Assembly (NCBI RefSeq): GCF_949987515.2
Contig: NC_082694.2
Location: forward strand, 61,936,080-62,000,079
Length of the DNA stretch: 64,000 nucleotides
Reading direction: 5' to 3'
From: Delphinus delphis
Taxonomy: Eukaryota; Chordata; Mammalia; Artiodactyla; Delphinidae
A model generated the notes under the pieces. That model did no database searches, had not been told where the DNA came from, and worked only from the letters and a program-made list of their open reading frames with translations. Every line of letters starts with the position of its first letter. The first letter of the stretch is position 1. Made by a program: the position numbers and the translations under genes. This document shows positions 49,278 to 59,789 of the stretch, piece by piece.

Positions 49278-49819
49278 TCTTTTACATGTAGCTGTCCAGT
49301 TTGCCCAGCACCACTTATTAAAGAGGCTGCCTTTTCTCCACTGTATATTCTTACCTCCCTTATCAAAGATAAGGTGACCATATGTGCGAGGGTTTATCTC
49401 TGGGCTTTCTATCCTGTTCCATTGATCTACATTTCTGTTTATGTGCCATTACCATACGGTCTTGATTACTGTAGCTTTGTAGTATAGTGTGAAGTCAGGG
49501 AGCCTGATTCCTCCAGCTCCGTTTTTCTTTTCAGGATTGCTTTGGCTATTCAGGATCTTTTGTGTTTCCATACAAATCGTGAAATTTTTTGTTCTAGTTC
49601 TGTGAAAAATGCCATTGATAGTTTGATAGGGATTGCATTGCATTGAATCTGTAGATTGCTTTGGGTAGTATAGTCATTTTCCCAATGTTGAGTCTTCCTG
49701 TCCAAGAACATGGTATATCTCTCCATCTGTTTGTATTACCGTTAATTTTTTCATCAATGTCTTATAGTTTTCTGCAAACAAGTCTTTTGTCTCCTTAAGT
49801 AGGTTTATTCCCAGGTATT

Positions 49820-50314
49820 TTATTCTTTTTGTTGCAGTGGTAAATGGGAGTGTTTCCTTGATTTCTCTTTCAGATTTTTCATCATTAGTGTATAGGAATG
49901 CAAGAGATTTCTGTGCATTAATTTGTATTCTGCTGCTTTACCAAATTCATTGATTAGCTCTAGTAGTTTTCTGGTAGCATCTTTAGGATTCTCTATGTAT
50001 AGTATTATGTCATTTGCAAACAGTGACAGTTTTACTTCTCTTCTGATTTTATTCCTTTTCTTTCTTTCTTCTCTGATTGCTGTGGCTAAAACTTCCAAAA
50101 CTATGTTGAATAATGGTGGTGAGAGTGGGCAGTCTTGTCTTGTTCCTGATCTTAGAAGAAATGGTTTCAGTTTTTCACCATTGAGAATGATGTTGGCTGT
50201 GGGTTTGTCATATATGGCTTTTATTATGTTGAGGTAAGTTCCCTCTATGCCTACTTTCTGGAGAGTTTTTTTTATCATAAATGGTGTTGAATTTTGTGGA
50301 AAGCTTTTCTGCAT
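49820..50314 (-). pseudogene. L1-B reverse transcriptase fragment, FAND motif
   Basis: 164 codons over the reverse transcriptase core. The catalytic motif reads FAND instead of FADD: the codon at plus 50022-50024 (ATT) is AAT on the minus strand, where L1-A has GAT. The first Asp of this motif binds the catalytic metal in this polymerase family, so the enzyme would be inactive even without the frame breaks on both sides. Confidence 0.92.
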
Positions 50315-50970
50315 CTCTTGAGATTATCATATGGTTTTAATCCTTCAATTTGTTAATATGGTGTATCACATTGATTGATTTGCATATATTGAAGAATCCT
50401 TGTATCCCTGGGATAAACCCCACTTGATCATGGTGTATGATCCTTTTAATGTGCTGTTGGATTCTGTTTGCTAGTATTTTGTTGAGGAGTTTTGCATCTA
50501 TATTCATCAGTGATATTGGCCTGTAGTTTTCTCTTTTTGTGACATCTCTGTCTGGTTTTGGTATTACGGTGATGGTGCCCTCGTAGAATGAGTTTGGGAG
50601 TGTTCCTCCCTCTGCTATATTTTGGAAGAGTTTGAGAAGGATAGGTGTTAGGTCTTATGTAAATGTTTGATAAAATTTGCCTGTGAAGCCATCTGATCCT
50701 GGCCTTTTGTTTGTTGGAAGATTTTTAGTCAGAGTTTCAATTTCAGTGCTTGTGATTGATCTGTTTATATTTTGTATTTCTTCCCTGGTTCAGTGCCAGA
50801 AAGTTGTGCTTTTCTAAGACTTTGTCCATTTCTTTCAGTTTGTCCATTTTATTGGCATATAGTTGCTTGTAGTAATCTCTCATGATCCTCTGTATTTCTG
50901 CAGGGTCAGTTGTTACTTTTCCTTTTTCATTTCTAATTCTGTTGATTTGAGTCTTCTCCCTTTTTTTCTT

Positions 50971-51176
50971 TTCTTTCTTTCTTTCTTTTTTTTTTTTTGC
51001 GGTACACGGGCCTCTCACTGCTGTGGCCTCTCCCGTTGCAGAGCACAGGCTCAGTGGCCATGGCTCACGGGCCCAGCCGCTCCGCGGCATGTGGGATCCT
51101 CCTGGACTGAGACATGAACCCATGTTCCGTGCATTGGCAGGCAGACTCCCAACCACTGTGCCACTAGGGAAGCCCC
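50971..51176 (-). mobile_element. Short CHR-type SINE inside L1-B, with a small deletion
   Basis: TTTC-repeat and T tail at 50971-50998, head at the right edge. The body lacks about 10-15 bp between 'GAGCACAGGCTC' and 'GTGGCCATGG' that other copies keep. Flanked by a perfect 16-bp repeat TCTCCCTTTTTTTCTT at 50955-50970 and 51177-51192. Confidence 0.95.
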
Positions 51177-51330
51177 TCTCCCTTTTTTTCTTGATAAGTC
51201 TGGCTAATGGTTTTCAATTTTGTTCATCTTCTCAAAGAACCAGCTTTTAGTTTTATTGATCTTTGCTATCATTTCCTTCTTTTCTTTTTTATTTATTTCT
51301 GATCTGATCATTATGATTTCTTTCCTTCGG

Positions 51331-51798
51331 CTAACTTTGGGGTTTTTTTGTTCTTCTTTCTCTAATTGCTTTAGGTGTAAGGTTGGGTTGTTTATTTGAG
51401 ATGTTTCTTGTTTGTTGAGGTGGAATTGTATTGCTATAAACTTCCCTCTTAGAACTGTTTGCTGCATCCCATAGGTTTTGGGTCATTGTGTTTTCACTGT
51501 CATTTGTTTCTAGGTAGTTTTTGACTTCCTCTTTGATTTCTTCTGTGATCTCTTGGTTATTTAGTAGTGTATTGTTTAGCCTCCATGTGTTTGTAGTTTT
51601 TACAGTTTTATTCCTGTAATTGATATCTAGTCTCATAGCGTTGTGGTCAGAAAACATACTTGATACGATTTCAATTGTATTTAATTTACCAAAGCTTGAT
51701 TGTGCTCCAAAATAGGTCTGTCCTGGAGAATGTTCCATGAGCACTTGAGAAGAAAGTGTATTCTGTTGTTTTTGGATGGAATGTCCTGTAAATAGCAA
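51331..51798 (-). pseudogene. L1-B ORF2 endonuclease fragment
   Basis: 155 codons covering the C-terminal half of the endonuclease domain with the 'SDHNAM' block at about residues 49-54 and the linker toward the reverse transcriptase. Broken from the preceding endonuclease part by a frame change near 51800-51850. Confidence 0.88.
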
Positions 51799-51852
51799 TT
51801 AAATCCATTGTGTTTCATGTATCATTTAAAGCTTGTTTTTCCTTATTTATTT

Positions 51853-52188
51853 TCATTTTGGTTGATATGTCCATTGATGAAGGTTGGGTTTTAAATCCCC
51901 TGCTATTATTGTGTTACTGTTGATTTCCCCTTTTATGGCTGTTAGCATTTCCCTTGTGTATTGAGGTGCTTCTATGTTTAGTGCATAAATATTTACACCA
52001 AATAATATTTGTTTGGGGAGTCCCTTGTATGTTATTTGTTGCTTTTCCTTTGCTGCTTTTATTATTTTTTCATTGTATTCAATTTTTGATAGATCAATTA
52101 ATATGTGTCTTGGCATGTTTCTCCTTAGATTTATCCTGTATGGGACTCTTTGTCCTTCCTGGACTTGGTTGACTATTTCCTTTCTCAT
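51853..52188 (-). pseudogene. ORF1-ORF2 fusion frame in L1-B
   Basis: 111 codons. About residues 1-60 are ORF1 RNA-recognition domain sequence (an 'RRNMPRHILI' block near 23-32). About residues 65-111 are ORF2 endonuclease sequence ('VNIYALNIEAPQYTRE' near 65-80). The join lies at about plus 51998-52016, where about 0.6 kb present in L1-A (about 40388-41001) is missing. The deletion removes the ORF1 C-terminus, the spacer and the ORF2 start, and keeps one reading frame across the join. Confidence 0.85.
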
Positions 52189-53433
52189 ATTAGGGATGTT
52201 TTCAACTATAATCTCGTCAAATATTTTCTCAGTCCCTTTCTTTTTCTCTTCCTCTTCTGGGACCCCTATAATTCAAATGTTGTTGTGTTTAATATTGTCC
52301 CAGAAGTCTCTGAGACTGTCCTCAGTTCTTTTCATTCTTTTTTCTTTATTTTGCACTGTGGTAGTTATTTCCACTATTTTTACCTTCCAGGTCACTTATC
52401 TATTCTTCTGCCTCAGTTATTCTGCTATTGATTCCTTCTAGAGAATTTTTAATTTCATTTATTGTGTTGTTCATCATTGTTTGTGTGCTCTTTAGTTCTT
52501 CTAGGTCCTTATTAATCGTTTCTCATATTTTCTCCATTCTATTTCCAAGATTTTGGATATCTTTACTATCATTAATCTCAATTCTTTTTCAGGTAGACTG
52601 CCTATTTCCTTTTCATTTGTTTGATCTGATGAGTTTTTACTTTGCTCCTTCATCTGCTGCATATTTCTCTGTCTTCTCATTTTGCTTAATTTACTGTGTT
52701 TGAGGTCTCCTTTTCACAGGCTGCTGGTTTGTAGTTTCCGTTGTTTTTTTGTTTCTGCCCTCAGTGGGTAAGGTTGGTTCAGTGTGTTGTGTAGGCCTCC
52801 TGGTGGATGAGACTAGATCTTGTCTTTTTGGTTGGCAGGACTGCATCTGGTAGTGTTTTTAGGGTGTCTGTGAACTTAGTATGATTTTAGGCAGCCTCTC
52901 TGCTAATGGGTGGGGTTGTGTTCCTGTCTTGCTAGTTGTTTGGCATAGGGTGTCCAGCACTGTAGCTTACTGGTCTTTTAGTGGAGCTGGATCTTAGCTT
53001 GAGATGGAGATCTCCTGGAGAGCTGTGGTCGATTGATATTATGTGGGGCCGGCGGTCTCTGGTGGTCCAATGTCCTGAACGCGGTTCTCCCACCTCAGAT
53101 GCTCACGCATGACAGCTGGCTGGAGAACCAAGACCCTGTCAGCCACACGGCTTTTGGGAAGTCTGGGGTCTTCTGCCAACTTTCAGTAGGTATTCTGTAA
53201 GAGTTGTTCCACATGTAGATGTATTTCTGATGTACTTGTGGGGAGGAAGGTGATCTCCACATCTTACTCCTCGGCCATCTTGAAGGTCCTCTGCTTCTGT
53301 TTTATTTGTTGGTTTTTTGGCTGTGAGACATGTGGGATCTTAGCACCATGACCAGAGATTGAACCCATACCCCCTTCCTTGGAAGGTGAAGTCTCAATCA
53401 CTGGCCCACCAGGGAAGTCCTGATTACATCTTT

Positions 53434-54625
53434 TTATAAAGCAAAATGTTAGAAAAAATGCTAGATCTTTAATTGGAAGAAAACATTCATATAAAATCTT
53501 GAAATTTCAAATAAGAAACTTGATCTTGTTTCAGTGAACATAACTATAAGTTTTATTTGGATTTTATACTTGAAATGACCACCAACAATTTCTGATTAAG
53601 ACTTTAAATGATGTCTTCAAATTTTTGATAGTCATTTTCAACAAGAAAATTTCTTCCCACAAATATGTAATAAATTTTATACCATTGTTATAGCAATTCA
53701 AAAATTTATAACAGTTAAAATTAGATTTATAGTATATAACCAGTATATCTTTTCTTTCATTGAAAAATGCAATGCTGAAATTTTTATGATAATGAAAAAT
53801 TATCTCAAATCTAAATATTTAAAAATAATGATGGAGCTCTCATTTGCAGAATGTGCATACATTGTTAGAGCGGCCTTTGTGAGCCTGGACATCACTAGAA
53901 AGGCACAAACAGTCAGAAGTACCTGGATTTTATGAAGACTTCAGCTGTTAGCCACTGCATGGACCTAACTCACGAGGAGTTCCCCCAGTTGGCTGTAGAT
54001 TGGGTTGCTGTTCTGTGTGGTTCTCTTTAAGTGCCTCTAGCAGTAATACCTCCCTTTTGTCCAGGTTGCAGATTTACTCCTGGGCTCCACACAAGAGCAT
54101 TAGGGCACAACAGTAAGTGCTGGGAGTGCTCACCACCTGAGAAGACCATGTGGAATACTGTCATACCCCACTCCTCTTGGGCTGCTCTTGGAAGAGCCCA
54201 GAAGAGCAGTCTAATGACTGGAGGCAATTGGCTTTGAGACCCCAACCAGCCCCACACTTCCCTCAAAGCCTGCCCAAATCCAGAGGGGATCCATATCTCA
54301 TAGTACCCCTATAACTCTGTTTTATGAAGATTTGCCCTAGAGTCTGTAATAACTGATTGAATATCTATATAGACTAAACAAAGGTTGACAGTGAAGTGTC
54401 CCTCCTTCCCTAAGAGCTGGGAGATGATTATAGGAGAGTACATAACATTTATCTTATTAATTATTGTATTTTCAGTTCCTAATTCATAGAAGGTACTCAG
54501 TAAATGTATTTTGAAAGACTGAGTGAATAAAGAAAGAAGTGAGTTTTCCCCCTGATGGTTTAAACTAGTCAAGGTAACACACTTGGGAGGATAATGAACC
54601 TCTAAGGCCAGTAATGCTATTGGAA
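53434..54625. other. Unassigned DNA
   Basis: No named repeat or gene is recognised. The paired frames at 54027-54266 (minus) and 54031-54237 (plus) overlap each other on opposite strands, as expected for chance reading. Confidence 0.5.
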
Positions 54626-54849
54626 TAGTAGCTTAATTTATTTACTCAGCAAATAATTTTTGAATTCTTACTATGTGCCAGACACTCTTCTGAGTGCTGG
54701 GTATCTAGCAGTGAACATAAGAGCCATAAATCTCTCATGGAAAATAAAGGACACAGAAATATATAAATAAGTTCAATATGTATATGTTGCATGATTGTCA
54801 GAAAATTGAAGAGGAATAGCGAATTTAATTTTAAAAAGGTAATTATGGG

Positions 54850-55064
54850 GGGGCTTCCCTGGTGGCGTGGTGGTTGAGAGTCCGCCTGCCGATGCAGGGG
54901 ACGCAGGTTCGTGCCCTGGTCCGGGAAGATCCCACATGCCGCGGAGCGCCTGGGCCCGTGAGCCACGGCCGCTGAGCTTGCGCGTCTGGGGCCTGTGTTC
55001 CGCAACGGGAGAGGCCACAACAGTGAGAGGCCTGCGTACCGCAAAAAAAAAAAAAAAAAAAGGG
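54850..55064 (+). mobile_element. Short CHR-type SINE
   Basis: Head GGCTTCCCTGGTGGCGTGGT, body through TGCGTACCGC, A tail of about 19. Flanked by AATTATGGG at 54841-54849 and 55065-55073. Reading frames on both strands in this area come from it. Confidence 0.95.
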
Positions 55065-55528
55065 AATTATGGGAAAGTGACATTTGAACAAAGTCCTAAA
55101 AGAAGTGAGGGAACAAGCCCTACAGATATGTGGGAGAAGTGTATGCCTGGTAGAGGGAACAGCAAATGCAAAGACCCTGAGACTGTAATGTACTGTTATG
55201 TTTGAGAAATAATGAGGAGGACAGTCTGGCTGGAATCAAGTGAGTGAAGAGGAGAGTGACAGGAGACAGTGGTGGTCCAGATCACGTAGAACCCTGTAGG
55301 CTTATTAAAGACATTTCCTTTTAGTCTGAGTGAGATGAGGTTATTGGCTGTAGGTTTGTGCCATGGCAGAGGTGATAAGCAAAGGAATGACCTGACCGAG
55401 GTTTAATAGAAACATTCAGGATGCTCTGTTGAGAATAAACCAAAAGAGCAGAAAGATAGAAGCAACTATGCCAGTTAGGAAGTTTTTGTAATAATTCAGA
55501 GGAGGGGATAGTGTAACTTGGAAAAAGA

Positions 55529-56048
55529 TGTTTCCAACCCTTTCCAGTTGGGCCACAACAAGTGTCCTTCTGCCTGATGCCCTTCAAGGCAATCAAGTGA
55601 GACTGAGTTCGGTTCAGAAGCAAAGGAAAGTTTTATTCTTTGATCAAAGAATGGAGAGGTACAAGCTCTGGCTCTACAGTACCTGCTCTCCCCAAGGGCC
55701 ATGGGTGGGGCTGCTTTACGGGGATCTCTGCAGCCGGAAAGGGGCGGGTTCTTAGAGTCCCGCGCAGCCGCACTGCTCAGGCTCCAGATTGCAGTACTGG
55801 GTACAGTGTCTCTGCGCACAGCCCGCTGCTGCCATGAAGAAGTGAGGTGTCTTGCGTGGGTGGCACTTATGCACACGGCCCATGGCTGCCGTCTTGAACT
55901 AAGGTGTCGTGTGCAGCGCTTCTGCACACCGCCCATGGAGCTGAAAGGCTGGGGCAGCCATTTCTCACTAGGAACTCTGGTCTGAACTAACGGGTGCCAG
56001 GCTTCTGCATGCGGCCCCCTGTGGGCAAGTGAAACAAGAATAAGCACA
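55529..56048 (-). mobile_element. Solo LTR, class I-like (gammaretroviral type), antisense
   Basis: On the minus strand it runs TGTGCTTATTCTTGTTTCAC ... GGTTGGAAACA, about 520 bp with TGT/ACA ends. A GC-rich U3 (about 55690-55990) precedes an AATAAAAC polyadenylation signal (about 55630) and a pyrimidine-rich U5. No internal viral genes lie beside it, so it is a solo LTR left by recombination. Possible 4-bp flanks AAGA and AAGG agree at three of four positions. The 183-codon frame 55496-56047 is this LTR, not a gene. Confidence 0.68.
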
Positions 56049-56270
56049 AAGGAAGAATAAAAAGGTTAGACTTTATTTTATTACCCAGATTCTATTTTTA
56101 TTTCCTGGGAATTGTTAATGGGCTTTGCCGGTGACAAAGACAGATGCAGTGCGTGGGAGGAGGAGTAGAGCCAAGATTTGTGGATGGAGTTGATGTGGGG
56201 CATGAAAGAATAAACGGAGTCAAGGACGATCTCTAGGTTCTTGTCCTGAGCAGCTGAAAGAATTACACTG

Positions 56271-56479
56271 GGACTTCCCTGGTGGCGCAGTGGTTGGGAG
56301 TCCGCCTGCCGATGCAGGGGACGCGGATTCGTGCCCAGGTCTGGGAAGATCCCACATGCCGCGGAGCGGCTGGGCCCGTGAGCCATGGCCGCTGAGCCTG
56401 CGCGTCCGGAGCCTGTGCTCTGCAACGGGAGAGGCCACAACAGTGAGAGGCCCACGTACCGCAAAAAAAAAAAAAAAAA
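56271..56479 (+). mobile_element. Short CHR-type SINE
   Basis: Near-consensus body (GGACTTCCCTGGTGGCGCAG through CCACGTACCGC) and a pure A tail of about 20 bases. Flanked by AAAGAATTACACTG at 56257-56270 and 56480-56493. Low divergence, long pure tail and perfect flanks indicate one of the youngest insertions in the window. Confidence 0.96.
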
Positions 56480-56515
56480 AAAGAATTACACTGCCATGAA
56501 GAGCTTAATCAGTAT

Positions 56516-56761
56516 AAACCTACTTAATGAAATTATTTATCGAAATAGAACTCAGAGAAATAACTGTGGCTATGTGTCTCTAGTAGTTTCTTCTTTTAAA
56601 AAATATTTTATGAAGAATGACATACACAAAAGTATAGAGAGTAAGATAATAAACTGATGTCAGTAATGATCAACAGTTTGCCAGTTCTAATCCTTCTATT
56701 CCCCGTTTACACATTTCTAATTTTTCTGGAGTATTTTAGAGCATGCTAGCCATCATGATAT
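56516..56761. other. Short unassigned spacer
   Basis: Unique-looking DNA between the SINE-bearing L2 remnant and the LTR at 56762. No gene. Confidence 0.5.
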
Positions 56762-57152
56762 TGTTGGAGGAGGTCATTGAGAAGACATGACCACGCATTG
56801 ACTGGCGAGCAGGAGGCTCAATTGGAGCCTCCTCATGCCCTGCCTTGACCTTGGAGTGTATGTTCTGCCCACCACGCCTACACTAGGAGGACTAAATACG
56901 TGACTAAACCAGTTAAGGCTTCTATATAAACTTAAGATTCTGGGAGGTGGGTGTGTAGATCTACTCATCTTGAGGTTGCCCAAGACAAGCCTCGTATGTA
57001 CATTCCCTTGCTTATTAAAATCACCACCTACAAATCTGGAGTGGCCTGTCTCTTTCTTTTGTCTCTTCTTTTCCAGGTCCAGTTTTATATTTCTGTGTAC
57101 CAGGTCCAGTTTTATATTTCACACAGGAAACTCCCCAAGTTGTGACCCAACA
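56762..57152 (+). mobile_element. Solo LTR, sense
   Basis: Begins TGTTGGAGGAGG and ends GTGACCCAACA, so TGTTGG and CCAACA form the terminal inverted repeat expected of an LTR. A TATA-like TCTATATAAAC lies at 56931, and a polyadenylation-like ATTAAAA at about 57016. The last part contains a 27-bp tandem duplication (about 57073-57120). Length is about 391 bp. No internal retroviral sequence, primer-binding site or clear target duplication was found; the family is not recognised. Confidence 0.7.
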
Positions 57153-59085
57153 GTTAGTTCCCTCCTAAATCATTCAGTATGCTTCACTAATTGACAGTGA
57201 ATTTTTATGTACCCATCATGACATTATTACTCCTGAAAAAGTTAGCATCTGTTTCTTAATATTAATACACAAGCCATATTCAAGTTTCCCTGTCTGAAAA
57301 TTATCTAACAATGGGTTTGTTCAAAGCAAGATGCAAACAAGAGCCTCACATCACATTTGACTGTTAAGCCTTGTAATTCTCTTTTATTCAGTAATAGTCT
57401 TTTTCCTTTTCTCTCTCTGTTTCTGATTTTTTAATTTATCTGTTTTTTACCGAAACCAGGTCATTTGTCCTGTAGGATGCCCCACATTGTGAATTTGGCT
57501 GATTATCTTTTCCTGAAAGGACTTTTAAAAATCACTCTCTACCTTCCTATTTTTTTATAAATGAATTTTTTCTTAAGACTTGATTTGATTTAACTTCAGT
57601 ATTTTAGTTCAAAATATACATAGGTGGTGCTGCTTATTTTCTACGGCACCATTAGGTTTTTGAATCCTCTGATGAATATTGCTTAGATCCATTATTAATA
57701 AAATTGGAATTGCAAAATGGTGATGTTTTAAATTTTATCACTTCTCCTCTACTTTTGTCAGGCATTCAGTGGAAAAGAACTTACCCTTATCAAATATTTG
57801 GTAACCCTGAAATAAAGTTTTAGAGGAAAATCAGGATAAATATTTGATATTTTTCTTTTATTTGTTAATTTGCAGAATATTGAGTTGGTCCATTATAGTA
57901 AACAATGACATTTACTTTTTAAAAATCATGAATTTATAGGTTCTTATATATTTGATGTGTTGCAATCCATTGTAATTACTTTTTACTTTTTTTTTTTGGT
58001 CATTCATTTACTCTATCCTAGGCCAGTGGAAGCCCGTTTAGTTTGACTCCTCTGTCCCTTTGGCATGGGCTCATTAGTCTTTGATAGTTTTCTTGCTCTC
58101 TGGCAAAAGATAGTCAAGATTAATCTTGTTCATTTCCTGCACCAGATATGAAATCAGCCATTTCTCTTAGGACCTCTAGTTTCTGTTAATATAAAATGAT
58201 ATTCACAGACCACAAGCTGTGTGCTAGGGTTCTTCATTCTTTGTAGATTGTCGTCTCTCGGTCCAGCATTATAAGGAAAAAAGGACACTGATCTTGGGAT
58301 TTGTGCATTCTGACAGGCCTCACTACTGACCAGATATTTATTTGTATTTCATTCAGGACAGACCTAAGTGTTTCTCAATGAACAGCATGCTAAGTCCTGG
58401 TCACTAAGCCCCAGTAATACCCCACGAACACTGCCAGTCGCTGTTCAGTTTAAATACTTTCAGGAGGAATTACTGTCTTTGGCTGAGAACCTTTGAAGAT
58501 TATGCCATCCCTTAGCTTCATTCCATGCTCTCAAAAAAAAAAAGAGTACTATCTTGGCATTACAGTTGTGTTAATATTGGGAAAGAGATGCACTGAGCAG
58601 AGAACTTGGCCATCTGGAAATTAGATGAATGGAGTTATTCATTACAAAATTGGTATTAGATTTCATATATTAGCCTTGTGTGAATTTGTTTGATGTTGAC
58701 GCTCATTGAAAGACTGATTATTTTGGCATATACTGATACATTTTATTTCATTTTCTAGATATCCAAGAATGAGAACTAGAACCTGGATTTTGGTGAATTT
58801 AACAAGGTAATTTCACTTTTGAAGACTAAATATATTTTCCCTAATGATTCCCCAATTAACTTGCTTTGTACATATTTTTATTCACTTCATTCCTGGTGAA
58901 GAGGTACTGGTGATACATAAACATTCCAGAAAAGATAGAAAGAATAACATGGTGTTTGGAATTTCCCATTTGTCTGTTTGTAATGAAGATCTAATTCTAC
59001 AACAGTTGTTCATTGGATCAATGACAGATTTCTCTCAGGTTCTAGTTAGTATTCAGTTGGCTCCTGGCCAAAGAAATTTAACAGA
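57153..59085. other. Unassigned DNA
   Basis: No gene. Parts around 57180-57560 ('AAGTTTCCCTGTCTGAAAATT', 'TGTTAAGCCTTGTAATTC', 'GGTCATTTGTCCTGTAGGATG', 'TTCCTGAAAGGACTT') resemble an old L1M-type 3' region, but I cannot fix its limits. T runs are at 57990-57999. Confidence 0.4.
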
Positions 59086-59089
59086 GCCA

Positions 59090-59600
59090 GCCTAAACAGA
59101 AAGGGAAATTTATTGGGTCATGTAACTGACAGTGTAGGATTAAGACGAGCCTCCTTCCAACATGGCTTAATTCAGATGCTTAAATAAAGTTATTAGGATC
59201 AGATTCTTTGAGTCTGTTGTCTCTGCTTTCCTCAGTGAGTTGCTGGCATTTTTAGGTTGGTTCCATTTGACATTGTGAGATGGATGCAGTTGGGCTGAGT
59301 TGTAGAGGAGGAAAAAAAAAGATTTCTGGCAGCCTGAGCAAACATACCTGTGTATCTAGTTAGCCCTCATTGGGTTACCTATCCATTCTTGAACAGATCA
59401 TTTTGGCCAAGGGGACTGGTTCCTGTGATTTATTTAAATCTATCAGAGCCTATCCATGGAGAAAATCACAAGGGATCTGAGGGAAAAAGGAATGGAGAAG
59501 GGGTGGTTTGGGTGGATGGTTACCATTTCTAACAGGGTGATGGGTTCTGGAAGCAAACAGTAGCTAACCACTTAACTTCCTGAAACTGGTTTTTAAAAGC
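59090..59600 (-). repeat. Old interspersed repeat, family not named
   Basis: 'AAGGGAAATTTATTGGGTCATG' at about 59100, 'CTGCTTTCCTCAGTGAGTTG', 'TCCATTCTTGAACAGATCA', 'GGCCAAGGGGACTGG' and 'CCTATCCATGGAGAAAATCAC' follow the order of a common mammalian interspersed repeat in antisense. I recognise the pattern but not its name. Confidence 0.45.
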
Positions 59601-59611
59601 CTTGAGAATAA

Positions 59612-59650
59612 AACTAAACAAAACCAAAACCAAAACAAAACAAAACCCCG
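59612..59650. repeat. AAAAC microsatellite
   Basis: Imperfect AAAAC/AAACC pentamer run, probably the A-rich tail of an older retroelement. Confidence 0.8.
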
Positions 59651-59789
59651 CAACAATGGAGTCTTGTGTTTGAAAAAGTCAATTTACTTCAGTTTCAAAA
59701 TTAAGAGCATTTGTGGCCTATAGGGTCAAAAATTTTAATAAGAATTTGATATCTTTATTCAAAGCAGAATAAGAACTACCCGTTTTTGT

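Larger units (their letters stand above)
47927..53291 (-). mobile_element. L1-B: antisense LINE-1 with intact 5' end
   Basis: The minus strand starts GAGGACCTTCAAGATGGCCG, then a 5' UTR of about 0.6 kb, ORF1 from ATG at 52680, ORF2, and a 3' UTR of about 0.36 kb that ends at the T-rich left edge. Flanked by TGCTTCTGTTTT at 47915-47926 and 53292-53303, inside an older SINE. Without the nested SINE it is about 5.1 kb. Compared with L1-A it lacks about 0.6 kb across the ORF1/ORF2 boundary. Stops, frameshifts and a changed catalytic residue make it inactive. Confidence 0.96.
47847..53422 (-). mobile_element. Older CHR-related SINE split by L1-B
   Basis: The right piece 53304-53422 carries the minus-strand head GGACTTCCCTGGTGGGCCAG and the B-box region. 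The left piece 47847-47926 carries the 3' body and the T-rich tail. The outer duplication ATTACATCTTT (47836-47846 and 53423-53433) shows that the two pieces are one SINE of about 200 bp. It is more diverged than the short SINEs and was in place before L1-B. Confidence 0.88.
54630..56515 (-). mobile_element. L2-type LINE remnant, antisense, interrupted three times
   Basis: Antisense L2-like order over about 0.9 kb of its own sequence: 'TTACTATGTGCCAGACACTC' (54669), 'GGGTATCTAGCAGTGAACATAA', 'GAGGGAACAGCAAATGCAAAG' (55155), 'CCAGATCACGTAGAACCCTG', 'GTCTGAGTGAGATGAGG', then after a gap 'GGAGTCAAGGACGATCTCTAGG' (56216). Two SINEs and one LTR interrupt it. The family name is from memory. Confidence 0.65.

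Noticed and set aside
55496..56047. 183-codon minus-strand frame and the GC-rich interval as a CpG-island gene start
   Set aside because: The interval matches a solo LTR by ends and polyadenylation block; the frame is a product of its GC-rich composition.
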